Shown piece by piece: positions 33,142 to 41,733 of a stretch of 41,913 nucleotides of DNA (position 1 is its first letter; every line of letters begins with the position of its first letter). This DNA comes from an uncultured Paracoccaceae bacterium (GTDB taxonomy: Bacteria > Pseudomonadota > Alphaproteobacteria > Rhodobacterales > Rhodobacteraceae), in NCBI GenBank assembly GCA_947487205.1, contig CANKVU010000028.1:1-41913 (forward strand), in the 5' to 3' direction. The notes under the pieces were generated by a model. It saw only the letters and a list, made by a program, of their open reading frames with translations. It searched no databases and was not told where the DNA came from. The position numbers and the translations under genes were made by a program.

Positions 33142-33260
33142 TTATCCGGGCTTCGGACTGTAAACATCGGTCTTTTTGGACCACATTGTTTGCGACTATC
33201 GGACCCGTCGCGACCGGATTATCTGCGAACATAACCACATTGTCTGAGAACGGGCTGCAA
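33127..33260. mobile_element. IS21-like terminal region (remnant) at the 5' end of mazE
   Basis: Several short sequences starting with TGT and sharing the pattern GCA(A/G)ATTATCCGG or related forms lie close together: TGTAACGAACCGCAATTATCCGG from 33127 (shown in part), TGTTTGCGACTATCGGACC at 33188, its near inverse TGTTCGCAGATAATCCGG read on the minus strand from about 33232, and TGTCTGAGAACGGGC at 33241. Repeated subterminal copies and TGT...ACA ends are a feature of IS21-family elements. No istA or istB genes are present, so only an end remains. Family assignment is from memory of end sequences and is tentative. Confidence 0.4.
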
Positions 33261-33579
33261 ACATCGGGCTCGAACCACACTACGTGAGAATGGCTTGAAG
33301 TACAGTTCTGCGAGACTGCGCGGCGCGTCGCAACGTCGTCAAGCGCCAGACAAGCCCGCGACCATTTTCGTTGATCTCGCACGGCCCTGAAAGGTGAAGG
33401 CGGGCGTGGGATCAAGGCGTAGTGGCCCGGGACGTCGCGCCAGTCGCGGGCCGCCGAGCGGACACTGCAGGCGGTGAGACGCGTGCCGCCCGCAAGGTTA
33501 ATGTCGTCTTAAGATCGACGAGGCAACTTGCCCCCGAGTTTCCGACCGGTGCCTGCGCCGGACAACGAAGGGGTATGAT
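33261..33579. other. Stretch without recognisable gene before the tail cassette
   Basis: Both strands have only short frames with no recognisable protein features. It joins the IS-like end to the first tail gene. The upstream tail or head genes that would normally precede a tail tube gene are missing, so a deletion or insertion junction probably lies here. Confidence 0.4.
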
Positions 33580-33975
33580 ATGGCGACGATCCACGGCAGT
33601 GACGGTGTCATCAAGGTGGGCTCGGGCTTCGCGGCCCTGGGTCAGATCCAGAACTGGTCGCTCGACGTAAAGGCGGACGTGCTGGAAGGCTACAGCATGG
33701 GTGAGGCCTGGAAGAGCTCGAAGAGCGGTGTGCGCTCGTGGTCGGGGTCCGTCGAGTGCTACTTCGACGCGGCCGATGCCGGCCAGGGCGAGATCACCGC
33801 GGGGGACACGGTATCGGTGAACTTCTACCCTGCCGGCGAAGGCGCCGGGAGCAAATACTATTCCGGCACGGTCGTGGTGACGGGGGCGCCGGTTTCGGCA
33901 GAGAAGGACGGCTTCGTCCTGCAGAGCTTCATGTTCAAAGGATCGGGCGAGCTGTCCACCGGTGCGCTTTCGTAA
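33580..33975 (+). CDS. Phage/GTA major tail (tube) protein
   Basis: A 131-residue beta-rich protein beginning MATIHGSDGVIKVGSGFAALGQIQNWSLD and containing SWSGSVECYFDAADAGQGEITAGDTVSVNFYPAG and VTGAPVSAEKDGFVLQSFMFKGSGEL. Length, glycine-rich beta pattern and position directly before a tail assembly chaperone fit a siphovirus or GTA tail tube protein that polymerises into the tail. It starts with ATG after GAAGGGG. It is the first recognisable gene of the cassette; head genes are not found upstream in the window. Confidence 0.75.
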   Translation: MATIHGSDGVIKVGSGFAALGQIQNWSLDVKADVLEGYSMGEAWKSSKSGVRSWSGSVECYFDAADAGQGEITAGDTVSVNFYPAGEGAGSKYYSGTVVVTGAPVSAEKDGFVLQSFMFKGSGELSTGALS

Positions 33976-34018
33976 GCGGCGGCCGCACCACAACAGAACC
34001 GGACAAGAAGGATTGCCG

Positions 34019-34369
34019 ATGAGTACCGACGCCCGCATGCTCGATATCGCCCGGCAGCATTTTGACCTGATGCGAGGCCGCAGCATTGAGGTTCCAGAAT
34101 GGCAGGTCGATGGCAAGCCCGTCACCGTGCATTTCGACCCAATGACGCTGCACCAGCGCCACCAGCTCCAGCAACGCGCCCGGGGCAACGAGGCGCGGGG
34201 TGTGGCTCTCGCCGTCATCATGTTCGCCAAGGACGCCAACGGCGCGCGGATGTTCGAGGACGACGCCGAGACTCTGGCGGCGCTCGAGACGCAGGTCGAT
34301 CCGGCGGTCCTGTCCCGTATCGCGACGGAGATGACCCGCTCGACGCCGAGGGCCGACCTGGGAAACTGA
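34019..34369 (+). CDS. Phage tail assembly chaperone (gpG-like), zero-frame product
   Basis: A 116-residue acidic, mostly helical protein (EVPEWQVDGKPVTVHFDPMTLHQRHQLQQRA...FAKDANGARMFEDDAETLAALETQVDPAVLSRIATEM) of the tail assembly chaperone type. These proteins coat the tape measure protein before tube assembly. The last codons before the stop are CTG GGA AAC TGA, so the slippery heptamer GGGAAAC ends directly at the stop. A -1 shift would add 43 residues from the next frame. The gene starts at ATG 34019 with an AAGGATT site, 43 bases after the tail tube gene. Confidence 0.8.
   Translation: MSTDARMLDIARQHFDLMRGRSIEVPEWQVDGKPVTVHFDPMTLHQRHQLQQRARGNEARGVALAVIMFAKDANGARMFEDDAETLAALETQVDPAVLSRIATEMTRSTPRADLGN
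34360..34366 (+). promoter_or_regulatory. Programmed -1 frameshift site GGGAAAC
   Basis: The heptamer G GGA AAC (X XXY YYZ pattern, with X=G, Y=A, Z=C) is read in the zero frame immediately before the TGA at 34367-34369. In phage lambda the homologous G gene uses G GGA AAG to make gpGT. After slipping, the ribosome would read CTG ATG AGC and continue to TAA 34495-34497, giving a 159-residue fusion. Confidence 0.8.
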
Positions 34370-34497
34370 TGAGCGCAGGTGGCGAGGCGGCGTTTCTCTA
34401 CAGGCTCGCGAGCCACCTGCGGAAAAGCGTGGCAGAGATCTACGATCTCTCCGAGGAAGAAACGATGGGTTGGGCAGTTTATCTGTCTGCCGCATAA
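34369..34497 (+). CDS. T-domain of the tail assembly chaperone (gpGT extension)
   Basis: A 42-codon frame in the -1 register relative to the upstream chaperone, overlapping its stop by one base (TGATG). It encodes a helical segment FLYRLASHLRKSVAEIYDLSEEETMGWAVYLS, similar in layout to the T part of lambda gpGT and to related small tail proteins (short helices, conserved WAxYL-type end). It can be made as a fusion through the heptamer at 34360 or, less likely, from its own ATG. The T part is thought to recruit the tail tube subunit. Confidence 0.75.
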   Translation: MSAGGEAAFLYRLASHLRKSVAEIYDLSEEETMGWAVYLSAA

Positions 34498-34533
34498 TCA
34501 ACCAGTACTTTGCTGCTTCCAAAAGGATTGCCC

Positions 34534-34746
34534 ATGAAAAAGCGTAGCTTTAGGAAGCAAGCTGCTCTCGATGTAGGTCTACTACTTGCAATCTGGGTCG
34601 GGTTGCTTGCCCTGTTCTACCTAGTTCCGGACTCTGAGTACCCAAGAAAATTCAGAATCCCAAATATAATTTTGTTAGTGAGTATTCCTTTGGTTATGCC
34701 GCTCCAGGTATTTTATCTATATCGAAAGAAGAAGAACAATGAGTGA
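34534..34746 (+). CDS. Small two-helix membrane protein of unknown function
   Basis: A 70-residue protein beginning MKKRSFRKQ, with hydrophobic helices at about residues 11-31 (LDVGLLLAIWVGLLALFYLV) and 42-63, and a basic C-terminus YRKKKNNE. ATG 34534 follows AAAAGGATT. The gene is visibly lower in GC and uses codons such as AAA, ATA and TTA, which are rare in the neighbours. It overlaps the next gene by 8 bases. It lies where a tape measure gene is normally found. A holin-like, immunity or accessory membrane role can be imagined, but nothing shows it. Confidence 0.6.
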   Translation: MKKRSFRKQAALDVGLLLAIWVGLLALFYLVPDSEYPRKFRIPNIILLVSIPLVMPLQVFYLYRKKKNNE

Positions 34747-35470
34747 TAGGAATGGCCAAGAAATCATCGAATGGTATTCGATGGCGCAAGGGGCCTTCCA
34801 CGATGCAATGGCGCATATCACTGGCGTCAAGAGCCTGGCGTGGATCGGCTTAAGTAAGACCACCGGTCTCAACGTCGCCGCCAAATGGCTGGATGATCTT
34901 GAACTATCTAATGAGGATATTCGATCAATAGTTGGCACTAGCGTTGGCGGTGTTCTTGGCGGAATTGGTACCACAGCCGCGCTGACGGCAACGGGACTAG
35001 CTTCTGGTCCAGCCGCCCCGTTTGTTATAGCCGCCGGAGGTTTCTTCGGCGGTTTCGGGGGAGATGTTTTCGGAAGAAGATCTGACGAGTTATTCAGTTT
35101 CGGAAAGACAGGGATTCTTAACCTCTTCGACGCCGACCACACGAAGAATATGGTGCCAATCGGGCGGGTTTCTTCTGCACGTCTGCCCGGACAGTCCGGT
35201 CTCATCGAAGCCGGTCACGAGCTGCACGCGCTCGATGTGATTGCGGAGCAGAATTCGTGGCAGCCCCGAGCGGCCGGAGGCTTGGCGTCTTCCAGCCCTC
35301 TGTCGGACGCTCTCGGCGGGATGCCGTTCATGAACCCCTCTACGCCACTCGGTTTCGGGAACGTCCGGGGGAGCACGGCGGCGCCATCGCTCGGCGAGCC
35401 TCTTTCTTTCCCGGGTGGAAGCCCTGGCTATCCGGCCAGCACTGCGCAGCGAATGAAGACGCTGCAGTAG
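34739..35470 (+). CDS. Glycine-zipper protein of unknown function in the tape measure position
   Basis: A 243-residue protein. Residues 1-60 look globular (EIIEWYSMAQGAFHDAMAHITGVKSLAW). About 64-110 is a glycine-zipper stretch (SVGGVLGGIGTTAALTATGL..., AAGGFFGGFGGDVFG) able to insert into membranes. The last 100 residues are rich in Gly, Ser and Pro and look disordered (GGLASSSPLSDALGGMPFMNPSTP). GC is low up to about 35150 and then rises to the local level, as if the 3' part came from the old tail gene. It has none of the long coiled coil of ordinary tape measures. Possibilities are an unusual short tape measure, a membrane-active effector with the 70-residue protein as partner, or a chimeric remnant. 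Confidence 0.6.
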   Translation: MSDRNGQEIIEWYSMAQGAFHDAMAHITGVKSLAWIGLSKTTGLNVAAKWLDDLELSNEDIRSIVGTSVGGVLGGIGTTAALTATGLASGPAAPFVIAAGGFFGGFGGDVFGRRSDELFSFGKTGILNLFDADHTKNMVPIGRVSSARLPGQSGLIEAGHELHALDVIAEQNSWQPRAAGGLASSSPLSDALGGMPFMNPSTPLGFGNVRGSTAAPSLGEPLSFPGGSPGYPASTAQRMKTLQ

Positions 35471-35550
35471 ACCGGCGCGCCACCGCGACCTGACCAGTAT
35501 CCATCCGACCCGGCGGCCGAGAGGCCCGCCCTGAAGCCTAGGAGGTTCCG

Positions 35551-36189
35551 ATGGCCTTTCTCGACGTGTCCTTTCCGCAGAGCGTGGCGGCGTCCGTGAG
35601 CCGCGGGCTGGTGCGGAAGGTGAACATCCTGACCCTCGCCAACGGCGAGGAGCGGCGCAGCGCCCGGTGGCGCAACTCGCTCCGGGTCTACAACGCCGGC
35701 AGCGGCATCCGCGACCTCGACGATCTCGACGCGGTGGTGCAGCTCTTCGAAGAGGTGGAAGGCACGCTGCACTCCTTCCGCTTCCGCGACTGGGCCGACT
35801 TCCAGTCCGGCGCGACCCGCCAGCCGCCCACCCCGTTCGACCAGACGATCGGAGTCGGCGACGGGTCGACCAAGACGTTTCAGCTGACGAAGAGCTATGG
35901 TCGGACCGCCCCGTATACCCGCGCGATCACCAAGCCCCTGGCCGAGAGCGTGCGCATCGCCGTGGACGGGATCGAGAGGGGCGATTGGTCGCTCGACGCG
36001 ACGAGCGGCGAAGTGACGTTCGTCGGCACGCCGAGCGAGGGTATGGCCGTCACGGCCGGGTTTCTCTTCGACGTGCCGGTCCGCTTTGCCAGCGACCAAC
36101 TCGACGTCGATCTATCCTTCTTCTCGGAGGCCGAGCATCGGGGCCTGGCCCGCGCGCCGGAGATCCAGCTCAAGGAGGTGCGGGAATGA
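35551..36189 (+). CDS. DUF2460 phage/GTA distal tail protein
   Basis: A 212-residue protein matching the DUF2460 family of GTA and prophage tail modules (RcGTA gene 12 position). Typical blocks are FLDVSFPQSVAASVSRG, LANGEERRSARWRNSLRVYNAG, LFEEVEGTLHSFRFRDWADF, and the C-terminal VRFASDQLDVDLSFFSEAEHRGLARAPEIQLKEVR. It is thought to be the distal tail protein joining the tube to the baseplate hub. The start has a GGAGG site. Its stop overlaps the start of the DUF2163 gene by ATGA. It appears intact. Confidence 0.9.
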   Translation: MAFLDVSFPQSVAASVSRGLVRKVNILTLANGEERRSARWRNSLRVYNAGSGIRDLDDLDAVVQLFEEVEGTLHSFRFRDWADFQSGATRQPPTPFDQTIGVGDGSTKTFQLTKSYGRTAPYTRAITKPLAESVRIAVDGIERGDWSLDATSGEVTFVGTPSEGMAVTAGFLFDVPVRFASDQLDVDLSFFSEAEHRGLARAPEIQLKEVRE

Positions 36190-37040
36190 CGCTGCGGACC
36201 TGCCAGTGCTAGAAGATCGAACGGCGCGACGGCCGCGTCTTCGGCTTCACCGACCATGATGAGGATCTGCTCGTGGCCGGGGATACCTACCGGGCGGCGG
36301 ATGCGCTGACGCCCAGCGAGGCGCAGTCGGCCGTGGGCTTCGACGTGGACGAGATGGAGGTGCAGGGCGGGTTCTCCGCGGAGAGCCTCACCGAGGCGGC
36401 GCTCGAGAACGGCGAGTTCGACGGCGCCGAGGTCCGGGTCTACCGGGTCGACTGGGCGGACCCCGCCTCCCGCGCCGTGCCGGAGCTGCAGGCGCGCTTC
36501 CGGATCGGCAAGACCACCCGCGCGCGCCAGGGCTTCGTCTGCGAGATGCAGGCCCGCATCGCGGAGCTGTCGCATGGGCACGGACGCCAGTTCGTCCCGC
36601 ACTGCGACGCCGAGCTCGGAGACGCACGCTGCGGCGTGGACCCTGCCGGCCAGGACCGGCAGGGGTGTCGCCTTACGCAGACGGTGACGGTCGTGGAGCG
36701 CCTCGGCGAAAGCCGCGTCCGGGTGTCCGGGCTGGAAGACCCGTCGGAGCGCGGCTTCATCGGCGGGCTGATGACCTGGGACGGCGCGGACTACCAGGGG
36801 TACCGCGCCCAGATCCGCGGCCAGGCTGGGGACGTCCTGTCGTTCTGGCAGACCCGGCCCCTGCCCGAATCCGGAACCGCCGCCACGATCACCGCCGGGT
36901 GCGACAAGACATACGGCACCTGCCAGGCGCGGTTCGGCAACGAGACCGCGTTCCGGGGCTTCCCGACCATGCCGTCGATGGTCTCCATGTCGCCGCTCTC
37001 GCCGCGACCGGCTTCGGTCAATTCGTCGGGCGGGAAGTAG
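36186..37040 (+). pseudogene. DUF2163 / BR0599-type tail gene with an amber stop at codon 9
   Basis: The frame starts MTLRTCQC, then TAG at 36210-36212, then continues in the same frame KIERRDGRVFGFTDHDEDLLV... to 37040. Homologues have Trp at this place (CW-x-I-xRRDG), so the TAG is most simply a TGG to TAG change. The remainder is well preserved, including the C-terminal cysteine motif HCDAELGDARCGVD and GCDKTYGTCQARFGNETAFRGFP of the hub protein. About 12-15 residues normally found before the first Trp also seem to be missing. A GTG at 36273 could start a 255-residue product without the TDHD block. RcGTA gene 13 position. Confidence 0.8.
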
Positions 37041-37042
37041 CC

Positions 37043-37480
37043 ATGTTCGTCGACCCCGTCGCCCTCTCGGCCGCCCGTGCCTGGCTGGGCACCCCCCATG
37101 TCCCGATGGCTGCAAAGCGGCAGATCGGCTGCGACTGCATCGGCCTTGTCCGCGGGGTCTTCGAGGAGATCGAGGATCGCCCCGCACCGGCGGTCCCGCC
37201 GCTCGCGCGGGACTGGTTCGGGGCCCGGGGCCGTCCGCTCGTCATGGCGCTGCGGATGCATCTGACCGAGGTCCCCGTCATCGAGGCCGGGCCCGGCACG
37301 GTCGTCGTTCTGCGGATCGGCGGGCGGCGCGAGGTCCATTGCGGAATCCTCGAGGAACACGGGCGCCTGATCCACGCGATGGAGGGGATTGGTGTCGTGC
37401 GTGTTCCGGCCGGCCAGTATCTCAAGACGGCGCGGTTCGCCGCCGCCTTCTCCTCTGCGAGAAAGGACTCCTCCCGATGA
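37043..37480 (+). CDS. NlpC/P60 family tail peptidase
   Basis: A 145-residue cysteine peptidase of the phage tail/GTA type (gene 14 position). The catalytic cysteine is in GCDCIGLVRGV (Cys32, by analogy to the xDCxGLV motif), and the histidine is in REVHCGIL near residue 99. These enzymes cut peptidoglycan stem peptides to let the tail penetrate the wall. The gene begins two bases after the DUF2163 stop and its stop overlaps the baseplate gene by ATGA. The frame is intact. Confidence 0.88.
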   Translation: MFVDPVALSAARAWLGTPHVPMAAKRQIGCDCIGLVRGVFEEIEDRPAPAVPPLARDWFGARGRPLVMALRMHLTEVPVIEAGPGTVVVLRIGGRREVHCGILEEHGRLIHAMEGIGVVRVPAGQYLKTARFAAAFSSARKDSSR

Positions 37481-40400
37481 CCATGTTGGCTTTCACGACC
37501 GTAGGGTCGGCCGCGATCTCGACCGGCTCGAGTCTGTTTGGGGGGTCGCTCGGGGCGAGCATACGCAATCCCAAGCTCGGGCTCTTTGGGGGGAGCCTCT
37601 TCAGCGGCGTCGCCGGGAACCTCTTCAATGCCATGACGGGCCCGACACATCGGCAGGACGGCCCCCGTCTCGACAATCTCGACATCAAGCTGCCGCAGGA
37701 GGGATCCCCGATCCCCGTCGTCGAGGGGGTCATGCGGGTCTCCGGCCGGCTGATCTGGTCCGGCGACATTCTCGAGACCAGCGAGACGGAACGGACAGGC
37801 GGCGGCAAGGGGAGCCCCAAGGTCGAGACGCGGACATTCAATTACGTCTGCACCTTCGCGGTGGCGATCGCCGATTGCCGCATGGGAGCGATTCGTCATC
37901 TCGGCCGGGTCTGGGCCGACGACAAGCTCATCGATCTCAAGAGCGGCGACTACACGTACCGCTTCCACGACGGCCGCGAGGACCAGGAGCCGGATCCGGC
38001 GATCGTCGCCCGCGAAGGAAGCGCCCCGGCCTATCGGGGCCTGTCGTACATCGTCTTCGAGAACTACAATCTCACCGACCACGGGAACCGTATCCCCCAG
38101 TTCGGCTTCGAGGTGTTCGGCCCTTCGGGCGAGATGGAGGAGCTGATCCGGGGTGTCGACATCATCCCCGGTTCGACGGAATGGGGCTACGCGCCGGAGA
38201 TCGTCGAGGTCGAGGCGGGCTATCGCACCAAGTACGCGAACGCCGCGCGCCACGTCACGGCCTCGGACTGGACCACATCGATCGACCACCTCCAGGGCGT
38301 CCTGCCCCGATGCGAGACCGCCGCCCTTGTCGTCGCCTGGTTCGGCACCGACTTGCGCGCAGGGTCGTGCCGGATCGAGCCGCGGGTGGAGTCGAAGGAT
38401 GCCGAGACCGACCGGCCCTGGTCGGCTGGTGGGCTCGATCGCCACGAGGCGAGGCTGGTCACGCAGGTCGATGGCGGACCGGCCTACGGGTCGAGCCCCG
38501 ACGGCCAGTCGATCATCGACGCGATCCGGGACCTCAGGGACCGCGGCATCCGAACCGTGCTCTATCCCTTTGTGATGATGGACATCGAGACGGGCAACGA
38601 TCTGCCCGATCCCGACGATGCGGGCACAGCCGGCCAGCCGGCCTATCCCTGGCGCGGGCGCATCCGTCTGGCCAATGGCGGTGATGCGGCTCAGGGCCAG
38701 ATCGCCACCCTCCTCGGGACGGCCGGTCCGGGCGATTTCTCGAGCATTTCGGGCGTTCCGCCGGTCTATTCCGGGCCGGACGAGTGGAGCTACCGGCGGT
38801 TCATCCTCCACCTGGCCGCGCTGGCGCGGGCCGCGGGCGGGGTGGATGCCTTCGTCATCGGCTCGGAGATGGTGGGTCTCACGACCGCGACCGATACGCC
38901 CGGAGAGTATCCCTTTGTCGACGGCCTCGTGTCCCTGGCGACCGATGTCCGGACCATGCTGCCGGACGCGAAGCTGTCCTAAGCGGCCGACTGGAGCGAG
39001 TACCACTCGCACCGGTCCGGGTCGGATGTCTACTTCCACCTCGATCCGCTCTGGGGCAGCTCCGACATCGACTTCGTCGCGATCGACAATTACCTGCCGA
39101 TCGCGGATTGGCGTGCCGGGACCGACCATCTCGACCACGATCCCGGGAAGGGTTGGGGCAGCATCTACGATCTTGCCTATCTCAAGGCGAATATCGAGGG
39201 CGGCGAGTACTACGACTGGTATTATGCCTCCGAGGCGGACCGGGACGCCCAGTCCCGCACCCCGATCCAGGACGGCGCCCATGGCGAGGACTGGATCTTC
39301 CGCCAGAAGGCGATCCGCGACTGGCACGGCAATCCCCACCGCAATCGCCCCGGCGGCGTGCGGGAGGCGCAGGCCACCCCTTGGGTGCCCGGCTCGAAGC
39401 CCGTCTGGTTCACCGAGATCGGCTGCGGCGCGGTCGACCTGGGCGCCAACCAGCCCAACAAGTTCCTCGACCCGAAGTCGAGCGAGAGCACGCTGCCCCA
39501 TTACAGTCGCGGCATCCGCGACGACTTCATGGCCCGCCAGTATATCCGCGCGACCATCGAATGGTGGCGCGACAACGGCGCCGGGGTGGTCGATCCCGCC
39601 GACATCCTGGTCTGGGCCTGGGACGCCCGGCCCTGGCCCGAGTTCCCCGCCCATGGCGAGACCTGGTCGGACGCGGACAACTGGACCACGGGCCACTGGC
39701 TGAACGGCCGCGCCGGCGCCGCGCCGGTCGCGGAGATGACGGAGCGCTGGATGCGAACCGTCTACGGCTTCGGCGCGGACGACTTCGACGCGTCCCGGGC
39801 CCACGGCCAGGTCGACGGGCTCATGGCCTCGGGCGGCGACAGCCTGAGCGAGGTCCTGCGTCCCGTGGGGGCGCTGACGGGGCTGAACGTCTTCGAGCGC
39901 GAGGGAAAGATCCGGTTCCAGAGCGAGGCGACCCTGCCCCGGGGCAGGACGATCGTGCCGGAGTCCCTCGTCCAGGCCGAGGACAGGCCGAGCCATACCA
40001 TCACGCGCCCCGCCCTCCACGAGACCCCGCGATCGGCCCTGATCGATTATATCGACGTGGAGCGGGATTACGAGATCGGCACGGTCCGGGCGGCGCGCCT
40101 CGACAATCCCGGCAGCGCGGAGCTGCATTCCCAATTCGCCATCGCGTCCAGCCGGGACCGGATGTACGGCCAGGTCGAAGCGTTGCTATCCCGCGCGGCC
40201 CAGTCGGTCGAGGAGCTGCACTTCTCGGTCGCCGGGGACGATCCGATCGCGCCGGGCGAGATCATCGATTTTCCGGCGGCCGGTGGCGGCGCGAAGACGT
40301 ACCGGGTGGACGAGGTCACGCGGGGCAGCGCTTATCGCGTACGCGCGACGCAGCTGACCGAGGCCGAGCCGGCCGAAGTTCGCCCGGGCCGTCGCCGCAC

Positions 40401-41346
40401 GTCCCGTCCGGAGCTGCCGAGCCGCCGCGTCGCGCCGATCTTCCTCGACCTGCCGCTGCTGCCCGCGATCGACATGGCCGACACGAGCGGGTTCATCGCG
40501 CCCCACGCGGCGCCCTGGCCGGGCGGCGCCGATCTCTACCGCTCCCTCGACCCGGAGACGGGCTTCGCGTTCGTTCAGAGGATCATCGCTCCGGGTTCCA
40601 CGGGCCGGACCGCGACACCCCTCGCACCGGCACAGACCTGGCTATGGACGGAGACGGGCCTGGATATCGTGATGCGGCGCGGGCAACCTGTCCGCCGCAG
40701 CGAGCGGGATGTTCTGGCGGGCCGGAACGCCCTTGCCGTCGAACATGCGAGCGGGACGTGGGAGATCCTGCAGTTCCAGGAGGCGGAACTCGTCGACACG
40801 GACACCTACCGGATCCGGCGCCTGATCCGCGGCCAGCTCGGCACCGAGGTCGCTATTCCGGACGCCGCCACGCCAGCGGGGGCCCGGGTGGTCCTCCTCG
40901 ACGACGGCCTAGCCGAGATCCGGCTCGCCGGGAAAGACCTCGACACGCCCTTCTACTGGAAGATCGTCCCGGCCGGCGCCGATCCGACCGATCCGCTGCA
41001 TGCCGTGCACCGGCATACGTTCCGTGGCCTCGGGCGGCGCCCCTACGCGCCCGCGCATCTGCAGGCGCGTGTCACAGGCCAGACCCTGGCGCTCGACTGG
41101 ATCCGGCGCACGCGGATCGAGGGCGATATCTGGCCCGCCCACGGGGACGTTCCCCTGGGCGAAGCGTTCGAGCGCTACCGCGTCACCCTTCGCGCGGACG
41201 GCCAGACCCTCGCGGACGTGGAGACGGAGACTCCGCGGATCGAGATGCCGCTCCCCGCGGTCCAGGGGCAACTGGAGATCGCCGTCAGCCAGATCTCCGA
41301 ATGCTACGGCCCCGGTGCCGCCGCCCAGGCGGTGCTGACCCTCTGA
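37477..41346 (+). pseudogene. GTA-TIM baseplate/host-specificity gene with an internal ochre stop
   Basis: The full frame would give a 1289-codon protein. N-terminal glycine-rich part (GSAAISTGSSLFGGSLGAS), then INxPxEGxxIPVVEG-like LPQEGSPIPVVEGVMRVSG, a GTA TIM-barrel domain at about residues 360-715 (LYPFVMMDI to VWAWDARPWPEFP), a Phage-tail_3 domain near 780-960, and a C-terminal Rcc01698-type part. TAA at 38980-38982 (codon 502) interrupts LPDAKLS-stop-AADWSEYHSH; homologues have Tyr here (S-Y-AADWSEY), so TAC to TAA is likely. Both halves keep the same frame and good conservation. Tail fibre or baseplate function would be lost unless the stop is read through. Confidence 0.88.
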
Positions 41347-41376
41347 GACGCCCGCCACTCTCGAAAGGATTGTCCC

Positions 41377-41733
41377 ATGCCGACGCAGACCCTCGCTTTG
41401 CCGCTCCTCGCCGCCGACCAGGCCCAGAAGCACATCACCGTCAACGCGGCCCTCACCGCGCTCGATTGTCTCGTGCAGCTTTCGGTCGCCTCACGCGCCC
41501 TGTCCGCCCCGCCCGCCGATCCTGCGGCGGGAGAGGCCCATATCGTGGCAAGCCCCGCGACCGGCGACTGGACCGGGGCCGAGAACAGCATTGCCATTCA
41601 TGATGGCGACGGCTGGACATTCCATGCGCCGAAGGCCGGCTGGCTGGCCTACGTGGCCGACGAGGACGCCTATTACCGATATGCCGGGCAGTGGGATGCC
41701 GTCGCTTTCGTCGGGGGCGGCCAGCCCGCCTGA
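41377..41733 (+). CDS. DUF2793 protein at the end of the tail cassette
   Basis: A 118-residue protein of the DUF2793 family (LPLLAADQAQKHITVNAALTALDCLVQL, then GEAHIVASPATGDWTGAENSIAIHDGDGWTFHAPKAGWLAYVADEDAYYRY). It is usually encoded right after the GTA-TIM baseplate gene and probably contributes to the tip or fibre. ATG 41377 follows GAAAGGA. The frame is intact. A short hairpin (TCCCC-GTCC-GGGGA at 41734-41747) follows the stop and may end the transcript. No gene is seen in the last 180 bases of the window. Confidence 0.88.
   Translation: MPTQTLALPLLAADQAQKHITVNAALTALDCLVQLSVASRALSAPPADPAAGEAHIVASPATGDWTGAENSIAIHDGDGWTFHAPKAGWLAYVADEDAYYRYAGQWDAVAFVGGGQPA

Noticed and set aside
33122-33415. 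97-residue minus-strand frame overlapping the IS21-like end
   Set aside because: It contains the repeated IS end sequences in translation and has no protein-like pattern; not called as a gene.
37018-40134. Very long minus-strand open frame opposite P60 and the baseplate gene
   Set aside because: It is the codon-bias shadow of the plus-strand tail genes; composition is Arg/Gly/Pro/Asp-rich with no recognisable domain.
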